Assembly: GCA_964630925.1 (NCBI GenBank)
Contig: CAZVZK010000005.1
Coordinates: 62,001-126,000, forward strand
Reading direction: 5' to 3'
Length of the DNA: 64,000 bases
From: RGDT01 sp964630925
Lineage (GTDB): Bacteria; Planctomycetota; Planctomycetia; Gemmatales; Gemmataceae
The notes beneath the pieces are model-generated. The model was not told where the DNA came from. It was given only the letters and a program-made list of their open reading frames with translations, and made no database searches. The stretch's first letter is position 1; every line of letters begins with the position of its first letter. Below are positions 35,073-43,988 of the stretch, piece after piece. The position numbers and the translations under genes are program-made.

Positions 35073-37199
35073 TCACTTCTTCTTCGGCGCCGCTTCCACC
35101 GTGAGCGTCAGCGGCGTCGTGGCCGACGGCACGCGGAGCGTCTTCTTCTCGGACGGCACCTGGGCGTCCGCCTGGAGCGCGATGGAGTACGTCCCCGGCG
35201 GGACGTTCGCCTGGATCTTCAATCTGACCTCCGCGTCCGGTTTGCCGGCGGGGATCTCCGCCGTGGCGAACGAGAAGCCCGGCGGCAGGTTCAGCCCCGT
35301 GAGCTGAACCTTGCCTGTGAAGCCCGCCGAGCGGCGGACCGACGCGCGGAAGGCCGCCGTCCCGCCCTGTTCTGCCTTCGCCGTGGCGGCGAGCGTCACG
35401 CCGTAGGGCGCCCCCTGACGGACGGCGAGCCAGCCCTCGCGGCACACGCGCGAGGTGTTGACGTTGTCGATGGCCCAGCGCCGCTGCACGAAGGTTACCG
35501 GGCGGATCAGCCTCCCGCCGTCCGCCGTCGCCGTGAGGGTGATCGGCCCCTCCCAGTCCCTGGCCTCGGGCGAGGCCGTGAAGACGACGTTGGCGTTCTG
35601 CGCCTGCGGGCTGACGTGGACGGGAGGGCACGCCACGCCCGGCGGCAGGCCCTTCACCTCGATGACGGCCGGCCCGCTGTAGTCGCGGCGGTTGAGGTAG
35701 ATTTCCAGGTGATCGGAGCCGCCGGCGCGGACGAGAGGCGACGTGGGGTGCGGGTTGGTGGCGTGGTACGCCACCGGGTGGAAATCCGGCTCGGGCTTCG
35801 CGAGGCGGAGGGCGTAGACGTGCCTCGGCCCGCCCTGACGGTAGCGGTCCTGCACGAGCAGGTGGTAGCGTCCCTTACGCGGGGCGGTGAACGTGCCCTG
35901 CGGGTCGCGGTTGAACAGGGCCAGGGCGTTGAATTGGGGGCCGTGGTCGTCGAACTGAGCGAGGTCGGAGCCCTTGTCGTCGGTGACGAGGAGGAACAGG
36001 TCGCCGGGACGCTCCAGACGCTCGCCGAACGCCTCGACGGCCACGGACTGCCCGGCGTCGAGGTCGAATGAGTACCAGTCCACGTCTCCGGGCCTGTCCA
36101 GCCTGCCGGCCACCCAGCACGGGAGCTTGAGCGGCTGCGCCGCGTCGCGCGTGTTGTTCGGCTCCTTCTCGAGCATGACCGGGTGGTCGGCGTGCAACAC
36201 CGTCGCCGGTGACAACGTGGTGTCACCGAGAAGGACCTGCTCGCCGCGCGACAGGGCGGACGGGGACGCCGGGTGCCAGCGGAACGACAGGAGGGAGCGT
36301 GAGCGGATCTCGACTTCGGGGAGCGGGGTCGCGTCCGCGCCCCGAGTCTTTGGAGCGTCAACGGCCCTGGGTCGAGCCGTGAACGGATACGCCACCTCGT
36401 CCAGCGTCATGTCGAGCAGCTTCCCGCCGGCGTGGGGCCTGGCGCCGGGCAGATTCCGCCCGATCAGTGTGAGCGCCGTCCTCCCGCCGGGCACGACGGC
36501 GGGTGGGAAGGCGGCCTCGACGTGCGGCCTCGTGGAGATGACGAGCCGGTACGGCAGGCCGCCGGCGTAGGTCATGTCGTGGAGATGGACGACGTAATCG
36601 CCGTCGGCGGGCAGGACGGCGTCGATGAGCGGGTCGGTGAGGAGGAAGTAGGGCCTGCCGCGGGCGATCTCCTTGCCGGCGTCGTCGGAGAGGACGAGGG
36701 CGGGCCGCATGGTCGAATCCAGACGTATGGCCTGGCAGTCGATGACGACACGCTGGCCCTTCTTGCCGGGGAAGCGGAAGTAATCATCACCCTCGCCGTC
36801 GCTGCGGCCATGGACGGCGCAGTCGATGGGCACCTTCTGGGCCGTGGCAGGCGTGTCGTTCGGCTCCTTCTCCAACATGTCGGTGAGGCCCTTGCCGACC
36901 GCGAAGAGGCGCGGGGCGGTGACGCCGTGCCTGCCGACGGCGCGGACCTCGACGGTGCCGGGGCGGGCGTCGGCGGGGACGGTGACGCGGAAGGTGCGGT
37001 CCTTCAGGAGCGTCGCCTTGAAGCCGGGCGTGTCGAAGCGGAGGCCGGTGAGGCCGTCGAGGTCGCGGCCCTCGACGGTGACCTCGACGGTGCTTCCGGG
37101 CGAGCCGCCGAGGGGGAAGACGCGGTCGAGGCGTGCGTGCGGAAGCTGGGCGTTGGCGGCGGAGGCGAGGAGGAGGGCGAGGAGGAGAGAGCGTCGCAT
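35073..37199 (-). CDS. Secreted protein with two PPC (pre-peptidase C-terminal) domains
   Basis: 708 residues with a signal peptide at 1-18 (cut near ANAQ). Two PPC-type modules are marked by EKEPNDTPATAQ (near residue 110) and EKEPNNTRDAAQPL (near 345), each followed by the GRxDxxGDxDxYxF pattern (GRLDRPGDVDWYSFDLDAG). Between and after them are Ig-like beta domains (LGGSPGSTVEVTVEGRDLDG). The C-terminus ends in a lysine tail (APKKK). PPC proteins in planctomycetes are secreted and of unknown role, probably carbohydrate or protein binding. It is the last gene of the kinase/caspase set; its start lies four bases after the kinase stop. Confidence 0.88.
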   Translation of the reverse strand: MRRSLLLALLLASAANAQLPHARLDRVFPLGGSPGSTVEVTVEGRDLDGLTGLRFDTPGFKATLLKDRTFRVTVPADARPGTVEVRAVGRHGVTAPRLFAVGKGLTDMLEKEPNDTPATAQKVPIDCAVHGRSDGEGDDYFRFPGKKGQRVVIDCQAIRLDSTMRPALVLSDDAGKEIARGRPYFLLTDPLIDAVLPADGDYVVHLHDMTYAGGLPYRLVISTRPHVEAAFPPAVVPGGRTALTLIGRNLPGARPHAGGKLLDMTLDEVAYPFTARPRAVDAPKTRGADATPLPEVEIRSRSLLSFRWHPASPSALSRGEQVLLGDTTLSPATVLHADHPVMLEKEPNNTRDAAQPLKLPCWVAGRLDRPGDVDWYSFDLDAGQSVAVEAFGERLERPGDLFLLVTDDKGSDLAQFDDHGPQFNALALFNRDPQGTFTAPRKGRYHLLVQDRYRQGGPRHVYALRLAKPEPDFHPVAYHATNPHPTSPLVRAGGSDHLEIYLNRRDYSGPAVIEVKGLPPGVACPPVHVSPQAQNANVVFTASPEARDWEGPITLTATADGGRLIRPVTFVQRRWAIDNVNTSRVCREGWLAVRQGAPYGVTLAATAKAEQGGTAAFRASVRRSAGFTGKVQLTGLNLPPGFSFATAEIPAGKPDAEVRLKIQANVPPGTYSIALQADAQVPSEKKTLRVPSATTPLTLTVEAAPKKK

Positions 37200-37203
37200 C
37201 GGT

Positions 37204-40191
37204 TCACTTCTCGCGCTTGGAGGCGAAGAGGAGTTGGACCTTCCTGTCCTTGTGCATGAGGACGAGGCAGTCGAGGGCGCCGTCGTAGTGGATGCCCGCC
37301 AACTCCCCCGCCACGCTCATGCTCAACAGCGGGTATCCCGGATCGACGGACCAGACCTTCAGCTCGCCGGCGGCGAAGCTGAACAGCCTACCGTCGGGGC
37401 CGAAGCAGGCCCCGAGGACCGAGCCGGCATGCCCCAGGAGGCGGTCGGCCTCTTTGTTCGTCTCGGCGTTGAGGATGCGGATGACGTGTTCATCGAGGAC
37501 GGCGACGGTCTTGCCATCGGGCGAGACGATGCGGGCCGCGGGCCGGGGGTCGAGGTGAATGTTGAGGGGCTTGAGGGCCTTGTGTCGGACGGTCCAGGTC
37601 TCGGGCCCGTCGGAGCCGTCCTTGTCGAGCGACTCCTCGACGATCACGTCGCCGACGGTGAGGCTGGCGGCGCCGCCGGCCGCCCCCGGTGGCCCCAGGC
37701 GTGCGATCCAGGCGTCGGGGTCGAGCGTCCTCGCCTCGCGCTTGCCGTCGGGACAGGCGAGGACAACGCCGGAAGACGTGCCGATGGCGAGGCACTTGCC
37801 GTCCGGGCTGGCGGCCAGCGCCTCGCCGCCGGCGCAGAGATGCGGCAGACGCGATAACAGCGCCCCGGCGCCGTCGCGGATGGAGACGCCATCGAGGCGG
37901 TCGGCGGCCGCCAGCCGGGCCGGTTCGCCGGGGATCCAGCAGACGGCGGTGAGCCTGCCGTTGGGCGGGGCGGCGCGGAACGAGGCCCCTTTGCCCACGT
38001 CGAGATCGAAGAGGGTGATGAGGCCGGATGCGGCGTCGCCGACGGCGAGGGTCTCGCTGTCGGGGCTGAAGGCGGCCGAGTTGGCGTCCGCGTCTTTGCC
38101 CAGCTCGAAACGCCGGACCTTGGCCGGGTCGGTGAGGTCGATGACGGCGACGCCCTCGGCGGTGAGGCAGGCGGCGAGGCGCTCGTTCGGCGAGACCGCC
38201 AGCCCGTGCGCCCGCGTCCTGAGCGTGGCGATGGCCTGGGACTTCGGGCGGCGTGCTGTCTCTTCGAGGAGGAAGAGGGCGCCGGTGCGGGTCAGTACGA
38301 CGGCCGACTTGCCGCCGCGCAGGAACCGCATGCCGACGGCCTCGCCCGGCAAGGGGATCATGACTGGAGCGCCCTGGCCGTTGACCTTCCCGAGGAAGAC
38401 GGAGGAGGCCCCGGTGGCGGCCACTTCCTCACGCTGCGCGATCTCGGGATCCTCCTTCACGATCTCGATGGCCGCGTCATCGATGTCTTCGTCACGCCAA
38501 CGCTTCTTGATGTCGCGGAGGCCACGCGGGGAGATCATGAGGTCGTCGTCGATCGGGGGCGGCGAGGGGTTGGGCGCGGCCGCCCCCGTCTCGGGGCAGA
38601 GGATGGCCTGGCCGTTCGGGCTGAGGGCGACGGCGAACGCCCTGGGGGGCGCGCGGCGGACGAAGCGGACCTCGCCGGCCTCCACGTCCCAGACACGCGA
38701 CCAGTCGCCGGGGCGGACCGCTGCAAGGGAGCGCCCGTCGCGGCTCCAGGACAGCGACTCGAAGGGGAGATCGGACGGCGCCGGCTGGACGCGGTTGGAG
38801 AGCCTGATGCGTCCGTACTCCCAGCCGCGCAGCCCCTCGTCGGTGCGGGCGAGGAAGTCGGCGGCGGTGAGGGGGTCGAAGCGGTTCTCGGCCCGTTGGG
38901 CGCGGGCGAGCAGGTCGGCGTAGCGGGCCAGGGCGACACGGCGGTCCGCCCGCTCCTTCTCGCGGCGGGCCTCGTTGCGGGCGGCGATGGCGTTGCGGGC
39001 CTCGGCGGCCGCGTTGCCGTACAGGATCGAGATCACCGTCAGGGCCGTGGCCGTCAGCGCGACGAGGGCGGCCACGAGGGCGGCGACCGCCGGGCGGCGT
39101 CTCGCCCACGACAGGGCTCGGGTGAACGCCCCGGCGGGGCGGGCCGTCACCGGCTCTCCGCGCTGCCAGCGTGCGAGGTCGTCGGCGAGGGCGGCGGCCG
39201 ACGGGTAGCGGCCCTCCGGTGCCTTCTCAAGGCACTTGAGGCAGACCGTCTCCAGCTCGCGCGGCACCTGCGCGTTGAGACGCGAAGGCGGCACCGGCTC
39301 CTCGCCGAGGACCTGGAGGATGGTATCGAGGAGGGTGGCGGCCCGGAAGGGCGGCCTGCCCGTGAGGCACTCATAGAGGATCGCCCCGAGCGAGTACACG
39401 TCCGAGGATGGGCCGGCTAGACGGCCCTCGCGGCGGGCCTGCTCAGGAGGCATGTACGACGGCGTCCCGAGCAGGGCATTCGACGCGGTCAGACCCTGCT
39501 CGTCCACGCGCCGCGCCAGGCCGAAGTCGGCCACCTTGGCCGCCCCGGCGGAGTCGAGGAGGACGTTGGCGGGCTTGAGGTCGCGGTGGATGACGCCGGC
39601 AGCGTGGGCCGCCTGCACCGCCCGCGCGACCGATTCGACCAGCGCGGCGGCATCGCGCGGCGGCATGGGGGTGCCGCCGAGTTTGCGGTCAAGCGAGCCG
39701 CCGGGGCAGTACTCCAGGCTGAGGAACGGCCTGCCGTCGTGCGCGCCGACCTCGAAGATCTGCACGATGCCGGGGTGCTGGAGTCGGGCGACGGTCTCCG
39801 CCTCGCGACGGAAACGCTTCAGCTCCTCGCCGCCGGCGTACCCCCCCGAGAGGATCATCTTGAGGGCGACGAGGCGGTTGAGGGCGACGTGGCGTGCCCG
39901 ATAGACGACGCCCATGCCGCCACGTCCCAGCTCATCCAGGACCTCGTAGCCGGGGGGCGAGAGGGGGCCGTCGATCGCAGAGAGGACGCCGCGTGTGGTG
40001 GCGGCGGGGCCAGCGGTCGCCGGGCCGTGGGGCTCGGGATCCGCCAGGCCGAGCGTCGCGAGGCGTCGTTTCACCTCGGGCAGCAGCTCAGGGCAGGAGC
40101 GGCACAGGTCGGCGGCGTCGGCCTGCTGGCCGGCGGCGAGCAAGGCGTGCCAGCGGCTGACCGCCGACTCGATGCGTGATTCGTTCGACAT
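37204..40191 (-). CDS. Serine/threonine protein kinase with transmembrane helix and WD40-like C-terminus
   Basis: 995 residues. The kinase domain spans about 82-345: glycine loop GRGGMGVVYRA, K111 in VALKMIL, catalytic HRDLKPANVLLD with D204 and N209, and DFG at 222-224. A transmembrane segment is near 366-391 (PAVAALVAALVALTATALTV), then a helical stretch rich in E, R and A (about 395-440) and a C-terminal half of WD40-like repeats (LSWSRDGRSLAAVRPGD, LSPNGQAILCPETG, VSPNERLAACLTAEG, FSPDSETLAVGDAAS). This is the standard PknB-type planctomycete architecture. It follows the caspase gene by ten bases. Confidence 0.95.
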   Translation of the reverse strand: MSNESRIESAVSRWHALLAAGQQADAADLCRSCPELLPEVKRRLATLGLADPEPHGPATAGPAATTRGVLSAIDGPLSPPGYEVLDELGRGGMGVVYRARHVALNRLVALKMILSGGYAGGEELKRFRREAETVARLQHPGIVQIFEVGAHDGRPFLSLEYCPGGSLDRKLGGTPMPPRDAAALVESVARAVQAAHAAGVIHRDLKPANVLLDSAGAAKVADFGLARRVDEQGLTASNALLGTPSYMPPEQARREGRLAGPSSDVYSLGAILYECLTGRPPFRAATLLDTILQVLGEEPVPPSRLNAQVPRELETVCLKCLEKAPEGRYPSAAALADDLARWQRGEPVTARPAGAFTRALSWARRRPAVAALVAALVALTATALTVISILYGNAAAEARNAIAARNEARREKERADRRVALARYADLLARAQRAENRFDPLTAADFLARTDEGLRGWEYGRIRLSNRVQPAPSDLPFESLSWSRDGRSLAAVRPGDWSRVWDVEAGEVRFVRRAPPRAFAVALSPNGQAILCPETGAAAPNPSPPPIDDDLMISPRGLRDIKKRWRDEDIDDAAIEIVKEDPEIAQREEVAATGASSVFLGKVNGQGAPVMIPLPGEAVGMRFLRGGKSAVVLTRTGALFLLEETARRPKSQAIATLRTRAHGLAVSPNERLAACLTAEGVAVIDLTDPAKVRRFELGKDADANSAAFSPDSETLAVGDAASGLITLFDLDVGKGASFRAAPPNGRLTAVCWIPGEPARLAAADRLDGVSIRDGAGALLSRLPHLCAGGEALAASPDGKCLAIGTSSGVVLACPDGKREARTLDPDAWIARLGPPGAAGGAASLTVGDVIVEESLDKDGSDGPETWTVRHKALKPLNIHLDPRPAARIVSPDGKTVAVLDEHVIRILNAETNKEADRLLGHAGSVLGACFGPDGRLFSFAAGELKVWSVDPGYPLLSMSVAGELAGIHYDGALDCLVLMHKDRKVQLLFASKREK

Positions 40192-40201
40192 GGCGGGCGC
40201 C

Positions 40202-41059
40202 TCAAGGCTGGGCCGGCGGCCCCAGAATCATCCAGTGAGACTCGTGACCGGGAGGCCAGACCCTTGCCTGATAGTAGTGCCTGGCGAGGCGGTCACCGGG
40301 GGCGATCCTCATCGCCTTGAGCAAGGCGGCCTGCTCGCGATTCACCGACTCCCACAGCCGCCAGGTATCGAGGCGCTCGCGCCCCTCGAATGCCTCGACC
40401 GCCGGGATGGAGAAGAACGAGAAGCGGAGCCGGCCCTCCGGGCTGGTCGGCTCCAGAGCGTCCTCGCCGCGGCCTGCCGACGCGAGGATGACGTACCGCC
40501 CTGGGGCGCGGGCGAGGGGCGCCACCTCGTCGAGGAGGGCCCCGGAGTTGCAAGTATCGGCCAGCACGAGGACGTGGGCGCGGATCGCGGACAGGGCACG
40601 GACCAGCATCGCCCCGGTGAAGATGCCTTCCCCCGTGGCGACGTCGAAGCCGTTGCAAAGGAATCGGAAGTCCAGGACACGCTTGTACTCGCGCCCGGAG
40701 CGGGACAGGAACCGCTCGGCGGGGACGGTATGGCCTGAGAGGAAGACGATCACCCGGTCCTGTGGCCGGGCGGCCTCGGCGATTCGCGCCAGCGCCTTGC
40801 CGATGGCCTCGGCCTTCACCTCGCGGCCGAGAAGCACGGTCTGCTCGACGGAGGCGTATCCCGGCCCCGCCTTGAGCGCCGCCGTCATCGCGCGGGCGGC
40901 GGCGACAGAGCAGGTCAGGTTGCCGACGATGCCCTTGCCAACGAGGGCCTTGTAGCTGTCCACGCCGACCAGGAGCGCGTACAGTTTCGCGCCCTTCGGG
41001 ATGCCCTGATCCGTCGGCGGCCCCGCCGCCAGCACCGCCAGCGCCAGAATCACGCCCAT
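40202..41059 (-). CDS. Caspase-like cysteine protease (peptidase C14)
   Basis: 285 residues with a short hydrophobic N-terminus (MGVILALAVLAAG), so it may be exported. The p20 fold is recognisable: LYALLVGVDSYKAL at 27-40, the catalytic histidine H110 in VIVFLSGHT and the catalytic cysteine C170 in VLVLADTCNSGAL. These match the caspase/metacaspase dyad, although HG is replaced by HT. It lies between a DUF1501 gene (three-base gap) and the membrane kinase (ten-base gap). Prokaryotic caspases with a kinase neighbour suggest a regulated proteolytic or cell-death pathway; that role is inferred. Confidence 0.88.
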   Translation of the reverse strand: MGVILALAVLAAGPPTDQGIPKGAKLYALLVGVDSYKALVGKGIVGNLTCSVAAARAMTAALKAGPGYASVEQTVLLGREVKAEAIGKALARIAEAARPQDRVIVFLSGHTVPAERFLSRSGREYKRVLDFRFLCNGFDVATGEGIFTGAMLVRALSAIRAHVLVLADTCNSGALLDEVAPLARAPGRYVILASAGRGEDALEPTSPEGRLRFSFFSIPAVEAFEGRERLDTWRLWESVNREQAALLKAMRIAPGDRLARHYYQARVWPPGHESHWMILGPPAQP

Positions 41060-41062
41060 GGC

Positions 41063-42382
41063 TCACCCCACCAGCTCGGTGATCGGCCTGCCCTCCGGCA
41101 GGATCGCCAGCGGACGCTTCGCCGCGTCGAAGAACTCGTGCGTGTGGTCGATCCCCAGCACGTGGTACATCGTCGCCAGGATGTCGCCGGGAGTGCAGGG
41201 CCGCGTCTTCGGCGCCTCCGCCTTGCCGTCCGTCGAGCCGACCACCCGGCCCATCTTCAGCCCGCCGCCCGCGAACAGCACGGACATAGCGCCCGGCCAG
41301 TGGTCCCGGCCCGCCCCGGGGTTGATCCTGGGTGTCCTGCCGAACTCGCCGTAGCTCATCACCAGCACGCGGTCCGACAGGCCGCGCCGCGACAGGTCGT
41401 CCACCAGCGCCGCCACGCAGCGGTCGTACCGCGGCAGCAGGCGGCTCTTCAGCTCGGCGAAGTTGTTGCTGTGCGTGTCCCACCCGCCCAGGTTCACCGT
41501 GACGTAGGTCACGCCCGCCTCGACCAACCGCCGCGCCAGCAGGCACGATTGGCCCCACGAGTCGGTGCGGCCGTACCTGTCGCGCAGGCGCACGTCCTCC
41601 TTGTGGATGTCGAAGGCCTGCCGCGTCGCCTTGCTCGTGATGATGTCGAACGCCTCGGCGTAGAACTTATCGAAGCCTTCCGCGACGCCGAGCGTGTCCA
41701 CGTCGCGGTGCAGCGAATCCAGACCCTTCAGCAGGTCGCGGCGGCCCTTGAACCGCCCCAGGTTGACCCGCTGCGGCAACTTCAGGTCGCGCACGGTGAA
41801 GCCAGGGCTCGCCGGGTCGCCCATCGGCGAGAACGGGTTGTACGCCACCCCCAGGTACGCCGCGTTGGCGCTGCCCGGCGGCGCCGGCAGGCAGACGTAG
41901 GGCGGCACCTGCGGGGCGTTGCTGCCACGCATCTTCGCGACGATGGAGCCGCAAGACGGGTGCAGATTGTCGTTGATCTCGATGGTGGGCACCCAGCCGG
42001 TGAGCATCCAGTGGCTGCCCATGCCGTGGCCGGCGTTCGTATGCACGCCGCTGCGGACGATGGACATCTTGTCCATCACCCTGGCCTCCAGCGGCAGGTG
42101 CTCGCTGATGTCGATGCCCGCGACGTTGGTCTTGATGGGCTTGAACTCGCCCCTGTATTCACTCGGGGCGTCGGGCTTGAGGTCGTACATGTCGATGTGC
42201 GACGGCCCGCCGCCGCACCACAGCAGGATGACCGCCGTGTCCTTCGTTCGTGCCCCGGCGGCCTTCGCGCGCAGGGAATCGGCGAGGGTCAGGCCGCCCA
42301 GGCCGAGGAGGCCCGCACGCAGGAACGTGCGTCGGCTGACGCCGTCACACGAGGGATAACGCGGGCCGAGGATGTCGAGCAT
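41063..42382 (-). CDS. DUF1501 secreted protein (Tat)
   Basis: 439 residues from ATG 42380-42382 (MLDILGPRYPSCDGVSRRTF). A Tat leader is visible: SRRTFLRAGLLGLGGLTLAD. The core shows AVILLWCGGGPSHIDMYDLK, LPLEARVMDKMSIVRSG, GWDTHSNNFAEL and YGEFGRTPRINPGAGRDHWP, the last containing the family's conserved histidines. An upstream in-frame extension to 42535 overlaps the phosphatase and is not needed. Unlike the DUF1501 at 29540 there is no DUF1549 partner adjacent. Confidence 0.93.
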   Translation of the reverse strand: MLDILGPRYPSCDGVSRRTFLRAGLLGLGGLTLADSLRAKAAGARTKDTAVILLWCGGGPSHIDMYDLKPDAPSEYRGEFKPIKTNVAGIDISEHLPLEARVMDKMSIVRSGVHTNAGHGMGSHWMLTGWVPTIEINDNLHPSCGSIVAKMRGSNAPQVPPYVCLPAPPGSANAAYLGVAYNPFSPMGDPASPGFTVRDLKLPQRVNLGRFKGRRDLLKGLDSLHRDVDTLGVAEGFDKFYAEAFDIITSKATRQAFDIHKEDVRLRDRYGRTDSWGQSCLLARRLVEAGVTYVTVNLGGWDTHSNNFAELKSRLLPRYDRCVAALVDDLSRRGLSDRVLVMSYGEFGRTPRINPGAGRDHWPGAMSVLFAGGGLKMGRVVGSTDGKAEAPKTRPCTPGDILATMYHVLGIDHTHEFFDAAKRPLAILPEGRPITELVG

Positions 42383-42447
42383 GGAGGCCCTCCGGCGGAT
42401 GTCGTGAGGATAATGTACCACACCACCGGGACGCTGGAAATGATGAA

Positions 42448-43976
42448 CTACGCCAAGGCCTCCACTGCCAGCACCGACACGTCGTCGTGTGGCTCCCCCC
42501 GGCCCACCACTTCGCCTCCGCCACGACACGGTCACAGAGGCCTTCCACAGGCCCGGCCGCCTCCGTGAACCGCGCCAGCCCCGCAGACCCCAGCTGCGCC
42601 CGCCCGGGGGCGGCCTCCGTCACCCCGTCGCTGAACATCAGCAGGCGCATCCCCGGCGCGAGCCGCACCTCCTGTTCGGGGTACTCGGCGGAGGGGCTCA
42701 CGCCCAACGGCATCCCCAGCCCTCGCTCGAACCGGTGCCCGCCCCCCGCCGGGAGCAACAACAGGTCCGGGTGCCCGGCCGAGACGTAGCGCAGCGAGCG
42801 GCGGCCCACGTCCAGCACGCCGTACAGCATCGTCACGAAGCCGTCGTTCGGGGGCTGGCTGAGGAGCCAGCGGTTCAGCCGGGCCGCGACCTCGCCGGGC
42901 CGGCCCAGCCACCCGGCCCCGCCCTCGTCGCCGCCCCACGTCTGCGGCCTCAGTTGCAGCGAGAGGGCCACGGAGAGCATGGCGGCGCCGGCCCCGTGTC
43001 CACTCACGTCGAGGAGGAACAGCCCGATCAGGCCCGGCCCGAGGGGGTGAATGCCCAGGGCATCGCCGCCCAGGCCGGCGCACGGCAGGTAGCGCCAGGC
43101 GAAGCGGAACGGCCCGGCCTCCAGATCAGGCGAGGGCAGCAGCGCCCGCTGCACGCGGGCCGCCGCCGCGATGTCGCGGCGCATCACGTCGGCGGCCTTC
43201 TCGGCCCGGTCGCGCGCCTGCCGGACCTCCTCCTCCATCCGCCGGCGCTCGCTCACGTCACGGATGGCGGCCGTCGCCACCGGGCGGCCATCCTCCAGAT
43301 GCATCCCCAGGCAGATGTCCACCGGAAGGTCCGTCCCGTCCTTCCGGTGCAGCACGAGCGGCAGCCCCGTCCCCAGAGGGCGGACGCCGGGGTTGCGGAA
43401 GAAGCCGTCGCGCATCCCGACGTGCCGCCCCCGCACGGCCGGCGGGACCAGGATCTCGATGGGCCGCCCCAGAAGCTCCTCGCGCGGGTAGCCCGAGAGC
43501 AGCTCCAATTGCCTGTTGACGCGGACGATGAGGCCGTCCGATGTGACGCAGGCGATGCCATCCGGCACCGCCTCGAGCAGGTCGCGCAGGCGGGCCTCGC
43601 TCCGGCTCGTGTCGAGGGCGTGCAGGCGGCGTGCCTCGCGCGCCTCCGCCACCGACAGCCGCAGCCCCAGCGCCGCCTCCCCGGCCTGTGGCAGGTAGAA
43701 GTCATCCACACCGGCGGCCAGGAACGGCCCTAGCCCGTCGGCATCGACCCCCGTGGTGTCGAGCAGGACCAGACACCACTCGCCGCCCGGCAGGCCCCGC
43801 AGCCGCCCGCACCACGCCGGCCCGGCCTCCGCCGGCAGCAACACGAGGTCCGGCATCCGCACCCCGACCGCCGCGAGCGCCTCCTCCGGGCCGGCCGCCT
43901 CCTCCACCTCGTGACCGCGTCCCACGAGCATGGCCGCCGCCACCCGCTGACCCGCGCCGACGGCCAGGACCCTCAT
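42448..43976 (-). CDS. PAS-PP2C (SpoIIE-type) serine phosphatase, frameshifted near its 3' end
   Basis: The start is ATG 43974-43976. Residues 1-115 are a degenerate receiver-like domain, about 125-250 a PAS domain (LLEAVPDGIACVTSDGLIVR, YPREELLGRP, GTDLPVDICLG), then a helical linker and a PP2C/SpoIIE catalytic domain (VQRALLPS, LFLLDVSGHGAGAAM, RYVSAGHPDLLLL, LLMFSDGVTEA). The open frame as read continues to 42345 with an unrelated tail. A +1 base in the run of C at about 42495-42500 would restore the typical ending EPHDDVSVLAVEALA and stop at 42448. So either a real frameshift or a homopolymer sequencing error. It is likely co-transcribed with the chitinase gene 12 bases upstream. Confidence 0.9.
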
Positions 43977-43988
43977 CGCCCGCCCCCA

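Noticed and set aside
42383..42535. N-terminal extension of the DUF1501 protein
   Set aside because: It overlaps the phosphatase 3' end and precedes a normal Tat leader at the ATG 42382.
41138..42568. A 476-codon plus-strand open frame
   Set aside because: Antisense to the DUF1501 gene, which has a Tat signal and all family motifs.
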